Shown here: one piece after another, positions 38,781 through 52,200 of the stretch
Layout: each line of letters opens with the position of its first letter
How positions within the stretch are numbered: position 1 is the first letter of the stretch
NCBI RefSeq assembly: GCF_014898815.1
Contig: NW_026515438.1
Coordinates: 868,001-932,000 of the forward strand
Source of the DNA: Panonychus citri
Taxonomy: Eukaryota; Arthropoda; Arachnida; Trombidiformes; Tetranychidae
Reading direction: 5' to 3'
Length of the DNA: 64,000 nucleotides
Translations under genes and position numbers: made by a program
The notes under the pieces: model-generated
Databases searched by the model: none
Seen by the model: only the letters and a program-made list of their open reading frames with translations
Told to the model about the DNA's origin: nothing

Positions 38781-41700
38781 ACTATTGAATATTCCCGTTG
38801 AATATTATATTAAAATCGAGTCCATTATTGGACATCAAGGTTGTTACCTGTTTCTGTTTTTAAATTTAATTACTATTTAATATAATTACGATTACAATTA
38901 AAATTATTATTCACTGCTGATAAACTAAATCTATGTAATTAGTGAGTTTCTTTTAATTAAAATGAAATTGTTATAATTACTATTTTTAGCATTTAAATTA
39001 AGTTTACAAATCTAAATTACTAATCATTAGCACCCAATCATAATGTTAATAATAATAATAACAGTTAATTATAAGTTTTAATTTTCCATTTTAATTGTAG
39101 AATTGAAATTTTGTTCAACTTGATTTAGTTAATACAATTGCAATTGATTTTGATTGTTACTACCCCATTACTATTATTAGTAAGTGAATTAAATTTACTA
39201 CTAAACCTATGATGATAGTAAATTGTTAGTTAATTGCTGTGATGGAAATTTGGTGAACAGTTAACTAAACACAACCTTGTGATTGTGATTAAATTAATCA
39301 TTGATTGATTGTTGGAAATCTGAATAGGAAGATGGAAATTTGATTCATTTGAATTGGAAAAGAATAATAAAAAAAAAACTTTTTTTTTCTTCGTAACTTT
39401 TTCATCTCAATCATGAATATGACGATGATGATTGTGATGATTATGATGATAATCTTCATGGATTCTGAATGTTAACAATCACAATTATGATTATGGATGA
39501 TAAAAACGTCACGGAGTCATTAATCAACTGATTATTGTCTGAATCTTTTTACATTGTGTCCACAATCATGATGATAATCAAGCATCAATCCAGGAATCAT
39601 CATGATTGTCTCATGATTCAGTAGTTAGTGATAATCAGAATCAAGTTAATCTGAAGGACGGAACCAGAACCTTCATCATTATCGTTTCAGTCCAACTTTT
39701 GAGAAATTTTTTTCAAACGTTAATTTGGTTACAACGAAATCATCATCATGATTAAGATGATTGTGTTGATGATGAGCATGTTTTGATTATATTGTTGTTG
39801 TTGTTTGCAAGTTTAAATTGTTACAACAATCAACAAGAAAATATTCACAATTAACCATGAAAAGTTGTCAGATAATTTTGAGATTTTGAAATAAAATCAA
39901 TTCAAATGATAAACAAATCAGATGATGAAATAATTAATGAGGCGAATTTATTGTTATAATTACAATTAATTCTCACAGTTAATTATAATTAACTCGTTTG
40001 ATCATCATTATCACAATCAGCTCATTTCTAATCATACTCATCCTTGTTAACAATTTAATTCAGTTGACGCGAATCTAATGTTAACCTTGTTAATCTTAAT
40101 TTTCTTCCTCTTTTTCTTGGACAATTAGTTAATTTTATTATCGATTATAATGATAATTAAGGTGATTAAGTTGATTAGGATGATGATGATACCTTGCGAT
40201 TAACAATTTAATCTTAATCATCGTAAATTTCAAGTGACATTGTAACGTCAATGTGATTAAGTTTCATCTTTCTTGTCAATAATATCAGTTAATTAAGATA
40301 ATCTTTTAATTGTTAAGGTCGACATCATCTACCTTGATATAATTACTTTTGATTACTTTTAATTATACAACGATGGTAGTAAAATAAAATGCTAATTGTT
40401 AGCTCATCTTAATAGTTAACAATTTTTACCTCTAACAATTTAGATATCATAAAAAAAAGTTATTAAATGATTAACATTGAGTTTGTGTTGATTGTTTTGT
40501 TTTAAATCGTTACGTTAATTGTTTACAATCAGTTTAATCAATGATTTATTTTTGTCCTTTTTTTTCATTAAATTCCCCATTGATTGTTTCCATTTAATTG
40601 TTTGATCTTCAAATGGTTACAATTTAAGTTACAATTTGATTGTTGAAAGGTTACATTAACCTTTAATCAACAGGAGCAAGAGGAAATGAGTAAATTAATT
40701 GTCGTTGATTGTTGTTGATTGTTGGATTAAATTCAATTGTTTGAGCTGATTGATTAAATTGTGCTCACAATTTAACCAATCAAAGGGACTATCAATGTTA
40801 ATACAATATAAATGTTTATAAATAACAAATGAAAACAATTAACTTTTCAAGTTTACTTTTAATGATGATTTATTTATCAATAGTAACAGGAAAAAGGTAA
40901 CAATTAACACATCAACAATTAAAAGGAAATCAAAGGTAATCTTTAAGCTAAACTAAATTAAGCTAATTGTCAACCAAGAAAAACAAAATTAATAAACGTA
41001 ACTCAATCCTTTAATATTGATTAATTGTTGATGAAAACAATATTAAAATGATAAAAATTTATTGATTATCTTGATTAATATTAAATGCAAGCTTAATTGT
41101 GACCTTATCAAGCTAAATTATTTGCGATTAACTAAATTGGTTTACTTGATGATTAATTTTTGATTCATTGATTATTATTATTGTTGTTGTTTGAGTTCAT
41201 TACTTGATCTTTAATGTTGAACAATTTAATTTGATTTACACAATTGACAATAGTTAAACTTTTCAAATTGTTATCATTAAATTATTATCATTATTATTAT
41301 TAAAAAGTTAATCATATTAGATTAACTTATCAACCTTGTTTTTGATCAATAACAACAACAATTTACTATAATAACAAGTACCCTAATTGTTGACTTAATT
41401 TCTAATAATCAAAGTTAATTTTGTTCAAATTAAATGAGAAGAAAAAAAAATTTCGACAATTTCAAATTTCGCGCCTTTCGTTTGGTTGTAACTTTTGAAG
41501 ACAAAAAAAAAGTTTTCTCGTTACGAAGTAACTTGTTTATCTTTTCATTGTCAGTTACTTTTTAACTTTCTTACAATTAACTTAATTCTTATTTAAGTTT
41601 TTACTATCGATTATCATTAACACTATTTATATTATGATTTATCATCGTTACTATTGTTACTCTTATAGTAATGATTAAATTTAATCAGCTGTGATTAGTT

Positions 41701-42085
41701 AACATTTATCTCTGACCGTGTAAACAAATTGGGTTAACCATTTTTATCTTGATTACGTTTCAATTTGATTTGTTTGATCAAATCAATCACAACTCGTCCA
41801 TCAATCAATCAACATCTAATTAATCAAATTTATCACAATCAATTGTTTCCTTTTAATTTGTGCTAATCAATTACTATCAACAATCAACATTTTCCAAGAT
41901 CAATTGGTTTTACTTTTACTAATCCTTTTGAAATTTTTTGTTTCCACAATTTGGTTCATCATTTTGTCCTGAAAACTTTTCTCGTGATAATCAATTGTTT
42001 TCACAATTGTGATTGTGTCCTTGATTCGGATTAATTTAGATTCAATTAAATTTCTGTGTAATTGTTAATTTCACTGATTTTCTCG

Positions 42086-42195
42086 TCTCTCTCTCTCTCT
42101 CTTTGTTTCCTCTGGTTAAGAACCAGAAAAAGTAGTTTTCTCAATCAACTCTCTCTCTCTCTCTCCTTCTTTGTCTCTCTCTCTCTCTCTCTCTG
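42086..42195. repeat. Clustered (CT)n tracts upstream of DUOX maturation factor copy B
   Basis: Three CT runs (about 42086-42103, 42150-42165 and 42174-42195) within 240 bases of the copy B start codon. The position suits a promoter or 5' UTR element. Confidence 0.8.
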
Positions 42196-42320
42196 GTTTT
42201 TGGGTTTAACCAGAAAAACGATCAACTTGATTTGATTATAAATCTTTTACCTTTGGATTACAACAATTAACTTCTATTGTTCCTCTGTGATTAATCTAAA
42301 TCTCTCTAAATCAATAAGCC

Positions 42321-45263
42321 ATGACATCGGACGGAAATTGGTTTGATGCTTTTCGACCCACTGGAGGTTCACCTTTGTATCTCGATTCCAATCGAACTCC
42401 ATCTTTGATTGATTCTCGAATTCTGTTCATCTTATTAACATTCACTACTGCAGAAATTGCATTCCTACTAGTATTACCTGGAATACGTAAAGAGGTGAGT
42501 CCACATTAATTGAGAAAACTAATCAAGATTAAATCGAAAATCGAGAAGAAAAAAAAAATTCTAATTACAAATTGAATCCATTAAGTTATTCAAAGACTCG
42601 TGATGATTGTATTGTTGCTTTTACTATCATATTGTGATCATTATTGTGGAAAAAAGTAATTTATTAATTACAATAAGAATAGAGGAATAATATTTAGGCT
42701 TGTTAATTTAATTTTCTACAGTTAATTGTGTTCAAATGTTTGTTTACAAATTAATTTCTTTCTCCCTTCGAACTTGCAATTCTAATTAACACAAATTTCA
42801 CTAATTTTTGTGTTGATTATTTTATTATCAGTTAATATTTTCGCATTCGCATGATTATTAAATTATTACATTAATATTAAATTTCCAACAATTTACTTAA
42901 CTAATATAAATCAAGTGAAAAAAAGGTTCAAATATCTGTTAATTGAATTAAATTAATTAACCACCAGGAAACCTTTGATTATCGTTAATTGTTACATGAT
43001 AAAAATTTTTATTAATTTCTTTTCCAATGAAACAATTATCACATTTACCAAATCATCCCCAAATGATTAATTCAGATTAACAATTCATGCTGATATTGAA
43101 TTACTATTAATTATTGAATAATCGTCATGTAATTAGTGTTTATAATTTACCTTGACCTTGAAAGTGAATCTTCATTAACGGTTAATTTTGTTTTAATTTC
43201 ATCAATTGATTGAAATACTAAAAAATTTGATTACTCTCAAACGATTTACAATTAACTTTTGTCCATCAACAAATAAACAAATTGTCAAGTTCACAATTAA
43301 CACTTTAGGTAAATCCTAACACTTTTAATTTAATGAGAAATCAATGTTGTCAACAATTTATGCAAATTGTTTTCTCTTAATTTACTTTAATTTTTTTTTT
43401 ACTTTCAACAATCAATAAATGAACAGTTAGTTAATCAATCGTTGTAACATTACAATCATTAGCTAAATCATAATACTAAACAATTTCCTTTAACCTTCCC
43501 GATTAACTTTCAAAGCGAAATCTATTTCACTATAATTGGCTAATTAAATTACATTTTTCTATCTTGTAAATAATCAACAGTTAATTGTGTTCCAGTTCAA
43601 TAGTCTAGATAATTTTTCTCGAGCTAAAAAGTTTTACCAACTGATTAACTTAATATACAAGCTAATTGTTTCCAATACTCTACATGAATATCAATGAATA
43701 TTGAACATTCAAAAGTAAAGAAAACTTTTCTATTATTAATATTTAAATATTTTCCCATTTTCTTTCATATTAAACTTTTATCTGTTTCTTTTGGCAGAAA
43801 ATTTCAACATTTATCATAGTGAGTTTATCGTTGTTCATTGGATGTACAATTACCGTTGCTCATTGTGGTTCGAGTTGGCATATCGCCGAGACGTCAATTT
43901 CTAGCGCTTATAAGGCATTTTCCAAGGAGAAAATATTTGCCGATGTTGGTGTTTACATCGGACTGAAAAGTGTCAATATAACATTGAAAGCTAAGTCAAC
44001 ATATCATAAGGACGCTGAAAATATTGATTACAATGAGCGTTTCTATTGGATCGGTGCTACCGAGATGAAACAAGAATATCGAAGTGCTCTGGAAAAGGGA
44101 CTTCCGTATCCTATTTTAACGATATTAGAATATTTATCAAAGGGAGACGAAGGTTTCTGTTGGGGGAGAAAGTATCGGCTAGCGGGTTATTATGGTTCGA
44201 CACTGCTTAATATGGCCTTTTGTTTGTGGCTTTTAATGATTGTGTTACTTTGTGCTGTTCCAAGATACGGAATTTACGCTTTACAATCAACGGGAGCGCT
44301 TATGTTGTGTACCAATGCCATCTATTCACTGCTTATACCTCCTAGTCCTCTGAAGATTCAATTTCCAGGGGGAACTCTGAGTTTCAGCTACGGTTGGTCC
44401 TATTGGTTAGTGTTGGGTGCTGGTTTATCAGCGCTCACAATAGGATCGATAATCGTTTTGATTGACATTTTGTTTCCTAATAAATTTTCAACCATTTTAG
44501 AGGTTGATTATGATACACCTTATAGATACTTTGTTGGTAATGATGCTCATCTTTTTGGTGGATTAGCAAACAATTGTATCAACACTGGTACGTGTCTTCA
44601 TTCACAAAGTAATGGTCATCATCAGATTGCATCAATGACCAATAGTTCATCAACCGAATCAACTTGTTGTGGTAACCACAATACAAATCTACGTCCAGGT
44701 AATTGTCCACCTAAATTACAATCTTGTTCATCGACATCTTGTAAATCAAATCTATCAATTCCAATCAAATCTCCACTATCAAAGCAAAAAGTAATGCTTC
44801 TGTTTGTACAACTGAATCTTATCCAGTTACTCGAGCTCATACCAACAATAATAGTAATCTAATTGTCTCAACAACACGAGCAATCATTGAGAAACAAGGT
44901 CAAGATAATGAAGCATTTGATCATGAAGATGGTAACAAGAACAATATTCTTACAGGTAAAAGTGTCAAGAAGAACAGTCTCCAATCATCATCTTCCGCAT
45001 CTTCAGCATCTCCATCAACATCATCGGCAACTTTAAGTGCCTCCGAATCAACATCATCTTCAACCGGTGAAAATCAAACCGATGAAATTAGCACTGAACT
45101 TATTCATGGTAAAAGAGCAATTTCTTTATCCAATTTCGGTCGGTTCACCGCAGCTCGACAAGAACAACAACAATCAACTCAGAATAATCAACAATCACCT
45201 TTCCAAAGATCCAACGATGCCATATTCATTAAATCATCTCCAATTCCAGGTACTCACCTTTAA
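42321..45263 (+). CDS. mol: Dual oxidase maturation factor, copy B (frameshifted tail)
   Basis: Exon 1 is 42321-42494 and exon 2 starts at 43798, joined in phase 0 at the same place as copy A. The membrane core is intact: NIDYNERFYW, ALEKGLPYPIL, the glycosylation site in SVNITLKAK and all five membrane segments. As read, the frame stops at 44860-44862 (412 aa) with an unrelated end. Copy A reads on because its homopolymer has six As where copy B has five (44786-44790). Shifting by one base after this run recovers codons that match copy A (SVCTTESYPVTR, HGKRA, LSNFGRFTA) through to the shared final THL and stop at 45261-45263. So the tail has either a recent one-base deletion or a homopolymer sequencing error. 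The membrane core suggests that chaperone function for dual oxidase could remain either way. Confidence 0.88.
42495..43797 (+). other. Intron of DUOX maturation factor copy B
   Basis: 1.3-kb AT-rich intron, GTGAGT to GGCAG, at the same position and phase as the copy A intron. No internal feature is seen. Confidence 0.8.
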
Positions 45264-45424
45264 TTTAAATGTTAATGGAAAAACCAAACAAACTGACCGA
45301 ATACACAATCGGTTTTGTTGATGATGGTCAACAATTTATCTGATTTGTATATTCACCAACCAACACTAAACATTTCATACTCATCATCACGAACTCGTAT
45401 CATGAACCATCAGCATAGATACAT

Positions 45425-45430
45425 AATAAA
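45425..45430 (+). terminator. Poly(A) signal after copy B
   Basis: AATAAA about 160 bases after the 45263 stop, consistent with a transcript ending here. Confidence 0.5.
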
Positions 45431-46608
45431 AGTGGTCATCCTTTTGTTGTTAATAACAATTTGATTTTTTTTTCTGTTGGTCCTGTTCATTATTCATCAT
45501 GTATTCTTATCCTGAATCAGAATATTGTTTTCAAGATGAACTTTGTTGTTTTCTTCCTACTGAGCTGGTCAGTTGCGTGTGAGAAAAACAATCTTACCCA
45601 ATTAGTACCTAACGTCCAGTTTTCACACTTTGGGCTCCGTTTGGTCAACACTTTCTCATTCGTATTCCTTTTTATCTAAGTCAATTTCATTGTCTTCCCA
45701 ACATTTTCCTTTATCCTCATCATCATCTCATCATCTTGATCTTCTCATACACACTCACTCATTCACCTAATCAACTGAATAAATTAATAAAGAAACTTTT
45801 TGCTTTTTCTTTCCAAAATCGAGAGTCCATCTTTCTGTCCACTATTTTACTTTCCGTTACCATCGAACTGGTCAATCGTTAGGTTTACCTTGAAAAGATA
45901 CAAAAAAGACGGAAAATTAAGGCTAATCCTTGATTCGTCGATGCAAATGAATCAATTGATTAATATTAATACCTATTTGAGATTAAATTGTTTACACAAA
46001 CATTTACATCATCATCTTGTGAGATTAATCATCCAACAATATCAACAGAAATTGTGGTCAATTGTGGTCTTATGAACACCCGATATTTACCGTTAGGCTT
46101 AATCACTATTTGGATAATTTGTTGATCAAACAAATTGGTATTATGTTAATGGATTGATTTAGATCATGTTGAAAAGATTGGATTTAATTTTATGTGATTA
46201 ATTGTTTGTCTCATTGATTAACTTAATTGGTTTGTTTTCAATTTTGTGTTTTAATCAAAAATGAAAATCTAACAATTTAATTGTTACCTTGATACCTTTT
46301 GAATAATTAAGATCTTTCTTCTTGTGTAATCAAAAGTAAAATTGGACCATTTAGTTTAACTTACAATTTGTACACTTGAATTGTTTACAATCAAATTATT
46401 GATCTGTTTTCGCAATTAGCTCAACCCAAGTAATTAACTGATCATCATTTGGATTCAGCAATTACTGAACATACAAAAAAAAACAAACAAACAAATATAA
46501 TGAAAAATAGCCAAACCCATCCGACGATTAAATTAAATCCGCATCAGTTTTTTAATCACAAGGAGAATCAGTAAATTGATAAACAATTTATCATTCCAAC
46601 AATTAAAC

Positions 46609-46758
46609 TCAGGTAATAATGATAATCAACTAATTGAACATGAAAATGAATCAAATGAGTCAAACAGCAAAACAATTAAGAGGAGACAAAGTAACAATTT
46701 GGTTGAATCATTACAATTTCTGAACATACCCACTTGGGTTACCTCATTAATCAGTTAA
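46609..46758 (+). other. Possible extra 3' exon downstream of copy B
   Basis: An AACTCAG acceptor-like sequence ends at about 46614 and is followed by an open frame with a non-repetitive protein look (LIEHENESNESN, SLQFLNIPTWVTSLIS) to a TAA at 46756-46758. Its phase fits a donor at CCAG|GTACTC (about 45249), just before the stop of copy B. No counterpart was found beyond copy A, and the poly(A) signal at 45425 argues for an end before it. Confidence 0.2.
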
Positions 46759-46830
46759 TTACGAGAAATAAAATTAATTAAAACACAAGAAACAACAATT
46801 TACTAATTGTGAGAATTAATTTTCGACTGT

Positions 46831-46844
46831 GGTGCCATCTAAGG
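46831..46844 (-). promoter_or_regulatory. CTCF-like motif (imperfect)
   Basis: The minus strand reads CCTTAGATGGCACC, matching 10 of 12 CTCF core positions. It lies between copy B and Lim3. Confidence 0.25.
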
Positions 46845-49249
46845 GAAAGAATATGAATGAATCAATTGAAACTAAATTGATAACAATTAAAAGTGATTCA
46901 TTTTTTTTCAAGGAATTAAAATCAATTTAAATGACAATTAAATTGTTTGACATTAAAGACATTAACCTTTACCCGGGAATGTATCATTAAAAGTCAACTT
47001 AATTAAGTATATAATATAAGAAAATTAAATATGAAAAAAAGCTTAAGGCAAATTGTGAGACGAGAAAAAAAAGTTTTCACAATTAAACATTTAATCAGAA
47101 ACCATTAAATGTTATTAATGATGTTAATTGTTTAACTATTATGATTACAGAATTGATTTATTACTATTTAAGAGGAATAGGAATTAAATAATTAGCAGAA
47201 AATGATGATTGTTAGTTAATCAGTAGAAACTGTCACCAGACAGAATTGAGACTTGAAATGATGATTAGAAATTAATGACAATTTGAATATAACAACAATT
47301 AGTAAATTGTAGATAATCAGATTTGTGAATAATATTAAATCAATTTTCGCAATTATAATCTAAAGATGTATTAACATTTAAAACTTGATTGATTGGTTAT
47401 TTTGATGGAGATGATTTAACTTTTATCTGAATCTTTTTAATAGTTTAACCTTGAGGAAATTTGATTGCAACAATCAACTGATTATTATTATTATTATTTA
47501 TTAGACATAATCAAGCTCACAATTAAGAAATGACCAGTTTTCATCTTAATCATAATTGGAGAAATTAATAGTTTAACTAATCAATCAAATGATGACAGTT
47601 AACAACTTTTTATTTTCACGATTATTTTAATCATCAACAAAACTAATAATAGTCAAGCAATTAAATTTAATTTAGATATCTAATTGATTGTGATTGAATA
47701 TTTGATTGACAATCATTGTTGGTGATCATCTGATTGCCACCAATGATAATTAACCACAATTAAACCTTGATTATTATTATTATTGGATGAAACTTGTTGA
47801 TCATTTATGAAAAAAAAAACAACAATCAACTGATTTTAAATCAAATCCTTGATTGTGATAGTTAATCATTTGGAGGTATAAAAACAATCAAATCCTAATT
47901 GAATCATCTAATCTTAATCAATCGTGATTGTGTTGACACAGTAATCATAATTAACTGAACAATTTAAGATGATTAACCTTGATTGTAACAAAATCGTAAC
48001 AATGAAAAAAGTTATTTCTTATTGATCCCAACAATTAACAATCTCATTTAATTATCTGATAATTGCCAACCAATTGAATATAATTAACTGAATACAAAAG
48101 TTAATTAGTTAATAATCGTTTATCTTTATTCAGAAATGATTAAAAATTCATTCATCGTTGATGGTTAATTAATTAACTATTATGTATCCAAATGATCAGA
48201 AAAGTAAACAATTTAACCTTAAAGTTTTGTTGTTGGCAATTTTGTTTTTTTAATTGTTAAATTGTAAATTACAAATTGTTTAAAGATGTTGGTTTATTTA
48301 ATTGTTTTCAAATTATATAATTATATTTGATCATTATCATACTTGGTATGGTTAATTGATTAATGATTGATTAGCTTAATGATTGAATAATGTTAATTAC
48401 AATTTGTTAAAGATATGATTATGATGATAATGATTAAGCGAGAAGATGATTTTTTGTTGTATCTTGTTTTTAATTATTCACAATTAACTTAATGGTTAAA
48501 AATACAAGTTGATGATTCAAGACAAAAAAACAATGATGAAGATGATTTAAAGATTGAGAGTTGATTGTTGATCCACAATTAAGGTCTAATCAAAATTGAT
48601 GATAGGAAATCATTACCAACTTATAATTGAGAAATTAAAATATACTTTTAAATTGTTTGGTAAACAATTAAAAGAAAACATCAAAACAATTAAGTAAAGA
48701 AGCAAGAAAAAAAAATGAATATTCATCTAATTGGGAGAAAATATTAGAGAAAAAAAAAGTTAATTAACTTTTTCCCTGATGATTAAGTTAACAATGAGCA
48801 AATTAACAGAAAGAAATAGGTTACAATTTAGTTAATTGTTAATTTAATTTACCAAAAAAGTAAATTAACTTAGATGAATGTAAATACAATGATAGTAACA
48901 ATTAATTTTTCTCGCAGTTAAATCAAGATTAAGATTAACCAATTGATTGAGAAAAAATGAAATGAAGGGTTAATTGTTTGAGATCAATTTGATTATCAGA
49001 TTAATTGTGATCATTTGGTTTATAAAAATGCAAAATAAATTAAATCATTGATAGACCAAGAGAGAGAGAGGGAGAGAGAGCTAATCAATTGACAATTAAA
49101 TTTAATTGTCAAACTTTTGTGAATCATCTTGAATTTTGAGTGAGAAAACAAATTTACAATTTAAAAACATTGCACACATCAATTAATTATTTGTAATAAT
49201 AATCAATGGCCTGGTTATCACAATCAACATGATTTGATGAATGAAAATT

Positions 49250-52200
49250 TTAATAATGTTGATTGGAAATCAATGAATCTTCATCTTCCTCATCTTCATC
49301 ATCTTCCGAATCAAGAATTGGATCTTCAAACCAAGAGGAACAGGAAGTTGACGTTTCATTGGCAAGTAAAGTGGATGAAGCATTTGAAGGAGGCATCGTG
49401 TCCGTGGTTGGAGTTGACGGATTTTGATTAGATGGCCAAAGGTTATTACGATTTGATGATCTTTGATTACCTGTGACAATTAAAATTGAGAAAATTAATT
49501 TCACCGTTAATTTCATGTAACCATCACCATCATTATCCCATTTTACTGGATTAAAGGATGATCCAATCAACCTTGATTATGTGTTGGTCATTTATTAATC
49601 AACTTATCTGTTTGTTGTTCATTTTTTTTCTTGACAATTTGTGATTATGATTTGACCTAGAAAATTAAACTAACCCGTTAATTGATAAGATTAACTAATC
49701 AAAAAGTAATCAACCCGTATTAACTTGTCTCTTGATGGATTAAGGATTAACATTTTTGTATTGGTGTTTGTTTATTGTCTAAATGATTAAATCATCAAAT
49801 TGATTAACTGTTGATTACGATGATGATTTAGAAATGAGAATTGGATAAAGGTTGATTGTTTGATAACCTTAATTTGATTTAATTTGATTTCTTGTTGTTT
49901 TTTTTTCTTGTTTGTTTACCATCACAATTAAACCTGCAAATGGTTAATCTTGATTATTTGACAGTTAATTGTTTACTGGTTGATTATTTGCAATTCAATT
50001 GTTAATCTATTAGGATAATTCAATTCTAGTTTTCGAGGATTAAACTTAATCTTTTCAATTTTTTTTTTCGTAATCAAGTTTGTTTTTTATGATAATACCA
50101 TCAGTTGATTGTTGATGATTAACAACAACAAAAAAATAAACAACTACAAGGTTGTTGATCTTATGCCCTTGAGGCATTAATCATGATAATAATGCAACTT
50201 GATTCAATTTGATTATCTAGTTAATACCCAACAATCAACGTCTAATATGTCAAATCATGTTATGTAATAATGATAAGCCTGTTGCTTGATTTGATAACGA
50301 AAATGTTATTACAAAAAGATGAGGATAAAAAGTTGTATCAATTGTCATCATCATCTTATAATCCTGATCCTTGTTGAGATTAACACAAGATTATGTGTCA
50401 ATGTCAAATCAAATGAATCTAAATCTGTGTGAATATGTGTTGAAACAATTAACAGCATCAAATTGAGATTTACTAATTGTTATAGTTGATTAAATTGTCA
50501 CTTGTACTAATAAATAACATGGACAATTATTACAAGTGATTTAATCTCAAGTGTAAATTTTATCTTGTATCTTGTTGGGTTAATGACAATCAGCTTGATG
50601 ATCAAACCTTCATCATCTTTGTCTTCATCTTGTTAAAGTTATAAATGAAATTGATCCATTTTCCACCCTCTCTTACCACCTTCATCATCATCATCATCTC
50701 TTTTTATCTTCTATCATCATTTTCATCATCACTCTTTCTCATTGTTATCATCATTTGACTTCTAAAGTGACTTTATTTAGACTAGAATGAGATGTTTCTT
50801 TGTATAGAGAAGCCTTTTTTACATCATCCATCCATCAAGGGATTCATGCAATTTTTGTCAGAGGAATGAGAGAGAGATTGTGATGATGATGATGATGATG
50901 ATGATGGGGAAGAGGAGGAAGATAAAGAAAGGAAAGTAACAAAAGAAGATGAATGATATAAAAGGCATAAAAGTAAAAAGTTTGATGCAGCAGAAAAACG
51001 ATGTGTTAAGATGTATTCAAATAGAAACAACAACTAATGTAAAGGGAGAGATGAAGATGAGGAAAGATGAGGATGATGATGAGGGTGGAAAGATGAAATT
51101 CAGAGGCTGTCAGAATCAAGTCAGCTCTATATATAAATTCCCTGAGGTTTTATCTGAGAAAAGAGAAAGAAGAAGATGAAGAAAGAGTGAAGATGTAAAA
51201 AGAAAGAAAAACGAATAGAAAAAAAAGTTTTATCCTTTTTTTCAAGAATAAGAGTTTACAGGGAAAAGGAGGATGAAAAAGGAGATGATGATGATGATAA
51301 ATAAAGAAAATGTAAGACTGAAAAGGTAACAAGAAAATGAGAGAGAAAAAGATCATGTTGAAGATTAGAGAGAGAGAGAGAGAGAATAAGGTGAGAAATG
51401 ATAAGTTAATTCAACTAAGAAGGAGGAAGATGAAAACAAGATGAGGATGGAGAAGATCACATGACTAAATGATGATGATGAGCTGAGAGAGAAAAAGATT
51501 GATCTAAATGAGCGGTCATTTTTTTTCACGATATTTTCGAGCATAAAAATGGATACAGATAATCAGATGACCTGAACTTTTTTTTCATTGAAACTAAATA
51601 GTGGAAAATATAATTTACGCTCATGATTTAATCTGATTAATTGAATATTATTGATGATTTTATGTTTATATTTTCTGCTTGTAGGCAACAGTAACAATTT
51701 ATGATGATAATAAGTGATAAAAAGGTTTAGTTGACTGAAAAACCCGAAAGACATTTACAGTTGACTTGAGACAACAGAGTGTAAGGGAAGATGATGATTT
51801 TGATTCTGTAATAATAATAATATGAGGATGAATGATGATAAGGGAAGATGATGATAGAGTAACCCACTAGCTTGAATTAACCTTACAAAGTGCAGGGCAA
51901 AAGGAAAAGCTAATGTAAAGGATGATGAGACAAGAGAAGAACAAAAAAAAAGAGGGAAAGAAAAAAATTTGAATCCATTAACTTATATGCAAGAAGATAA
52001 AAGAGAGAGAAATGATGATGATGATGACAAAAATAATAAGTGAAAGTGAAACTTGAATGTATTTATCCTCTGTCCCTCTTTACAGCTCAACTCCCTCACC
52101 ACCATCACCACTGGATGATAAACATCAATTGTAACCATAGTGATGAGCCATAAGGACAATTTGTCCTCCCACTCCACCCCATTCATCTTCCTTGTCTCTC

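Larger units (their letters stand above)
34915..42320. other. 7.4-kb spacer between head-to-head DUOX maturation factor genes
   Basis: Both genes point outward, so this spacer must contain both promoters. It holds a long (CT)n tract (37322-37363), CT tracts just before copy B (42086-42195), a weak CTCF-like word (36166-36177) and a GC-richer patch (38630-38780) close to the midpoint. No exon is supported. No extended similarity between the two halves is apparent by eye. Confidence 0.6.
45264..49249. other. Spacer between DUOX maturation factor copy B and Lim3
   Basis: 4 kb between two converging genes. Apart from the candidate exon at 46609-46758 and a CTCF-like word at 46831-46844, it is AT-rich DNA without a supported gene. 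Short frames at 45461-45679 and 45800-46075 show no domain. Confidence 0.55.

Noticed and set aside
45461..46075. Two hydrophobic short frames downstream of DUOX maturation factor copy B
   Set aside because: No recognisable domain, start context or splice partner. They lie after a poly(A) signal in AT-rich DNA.
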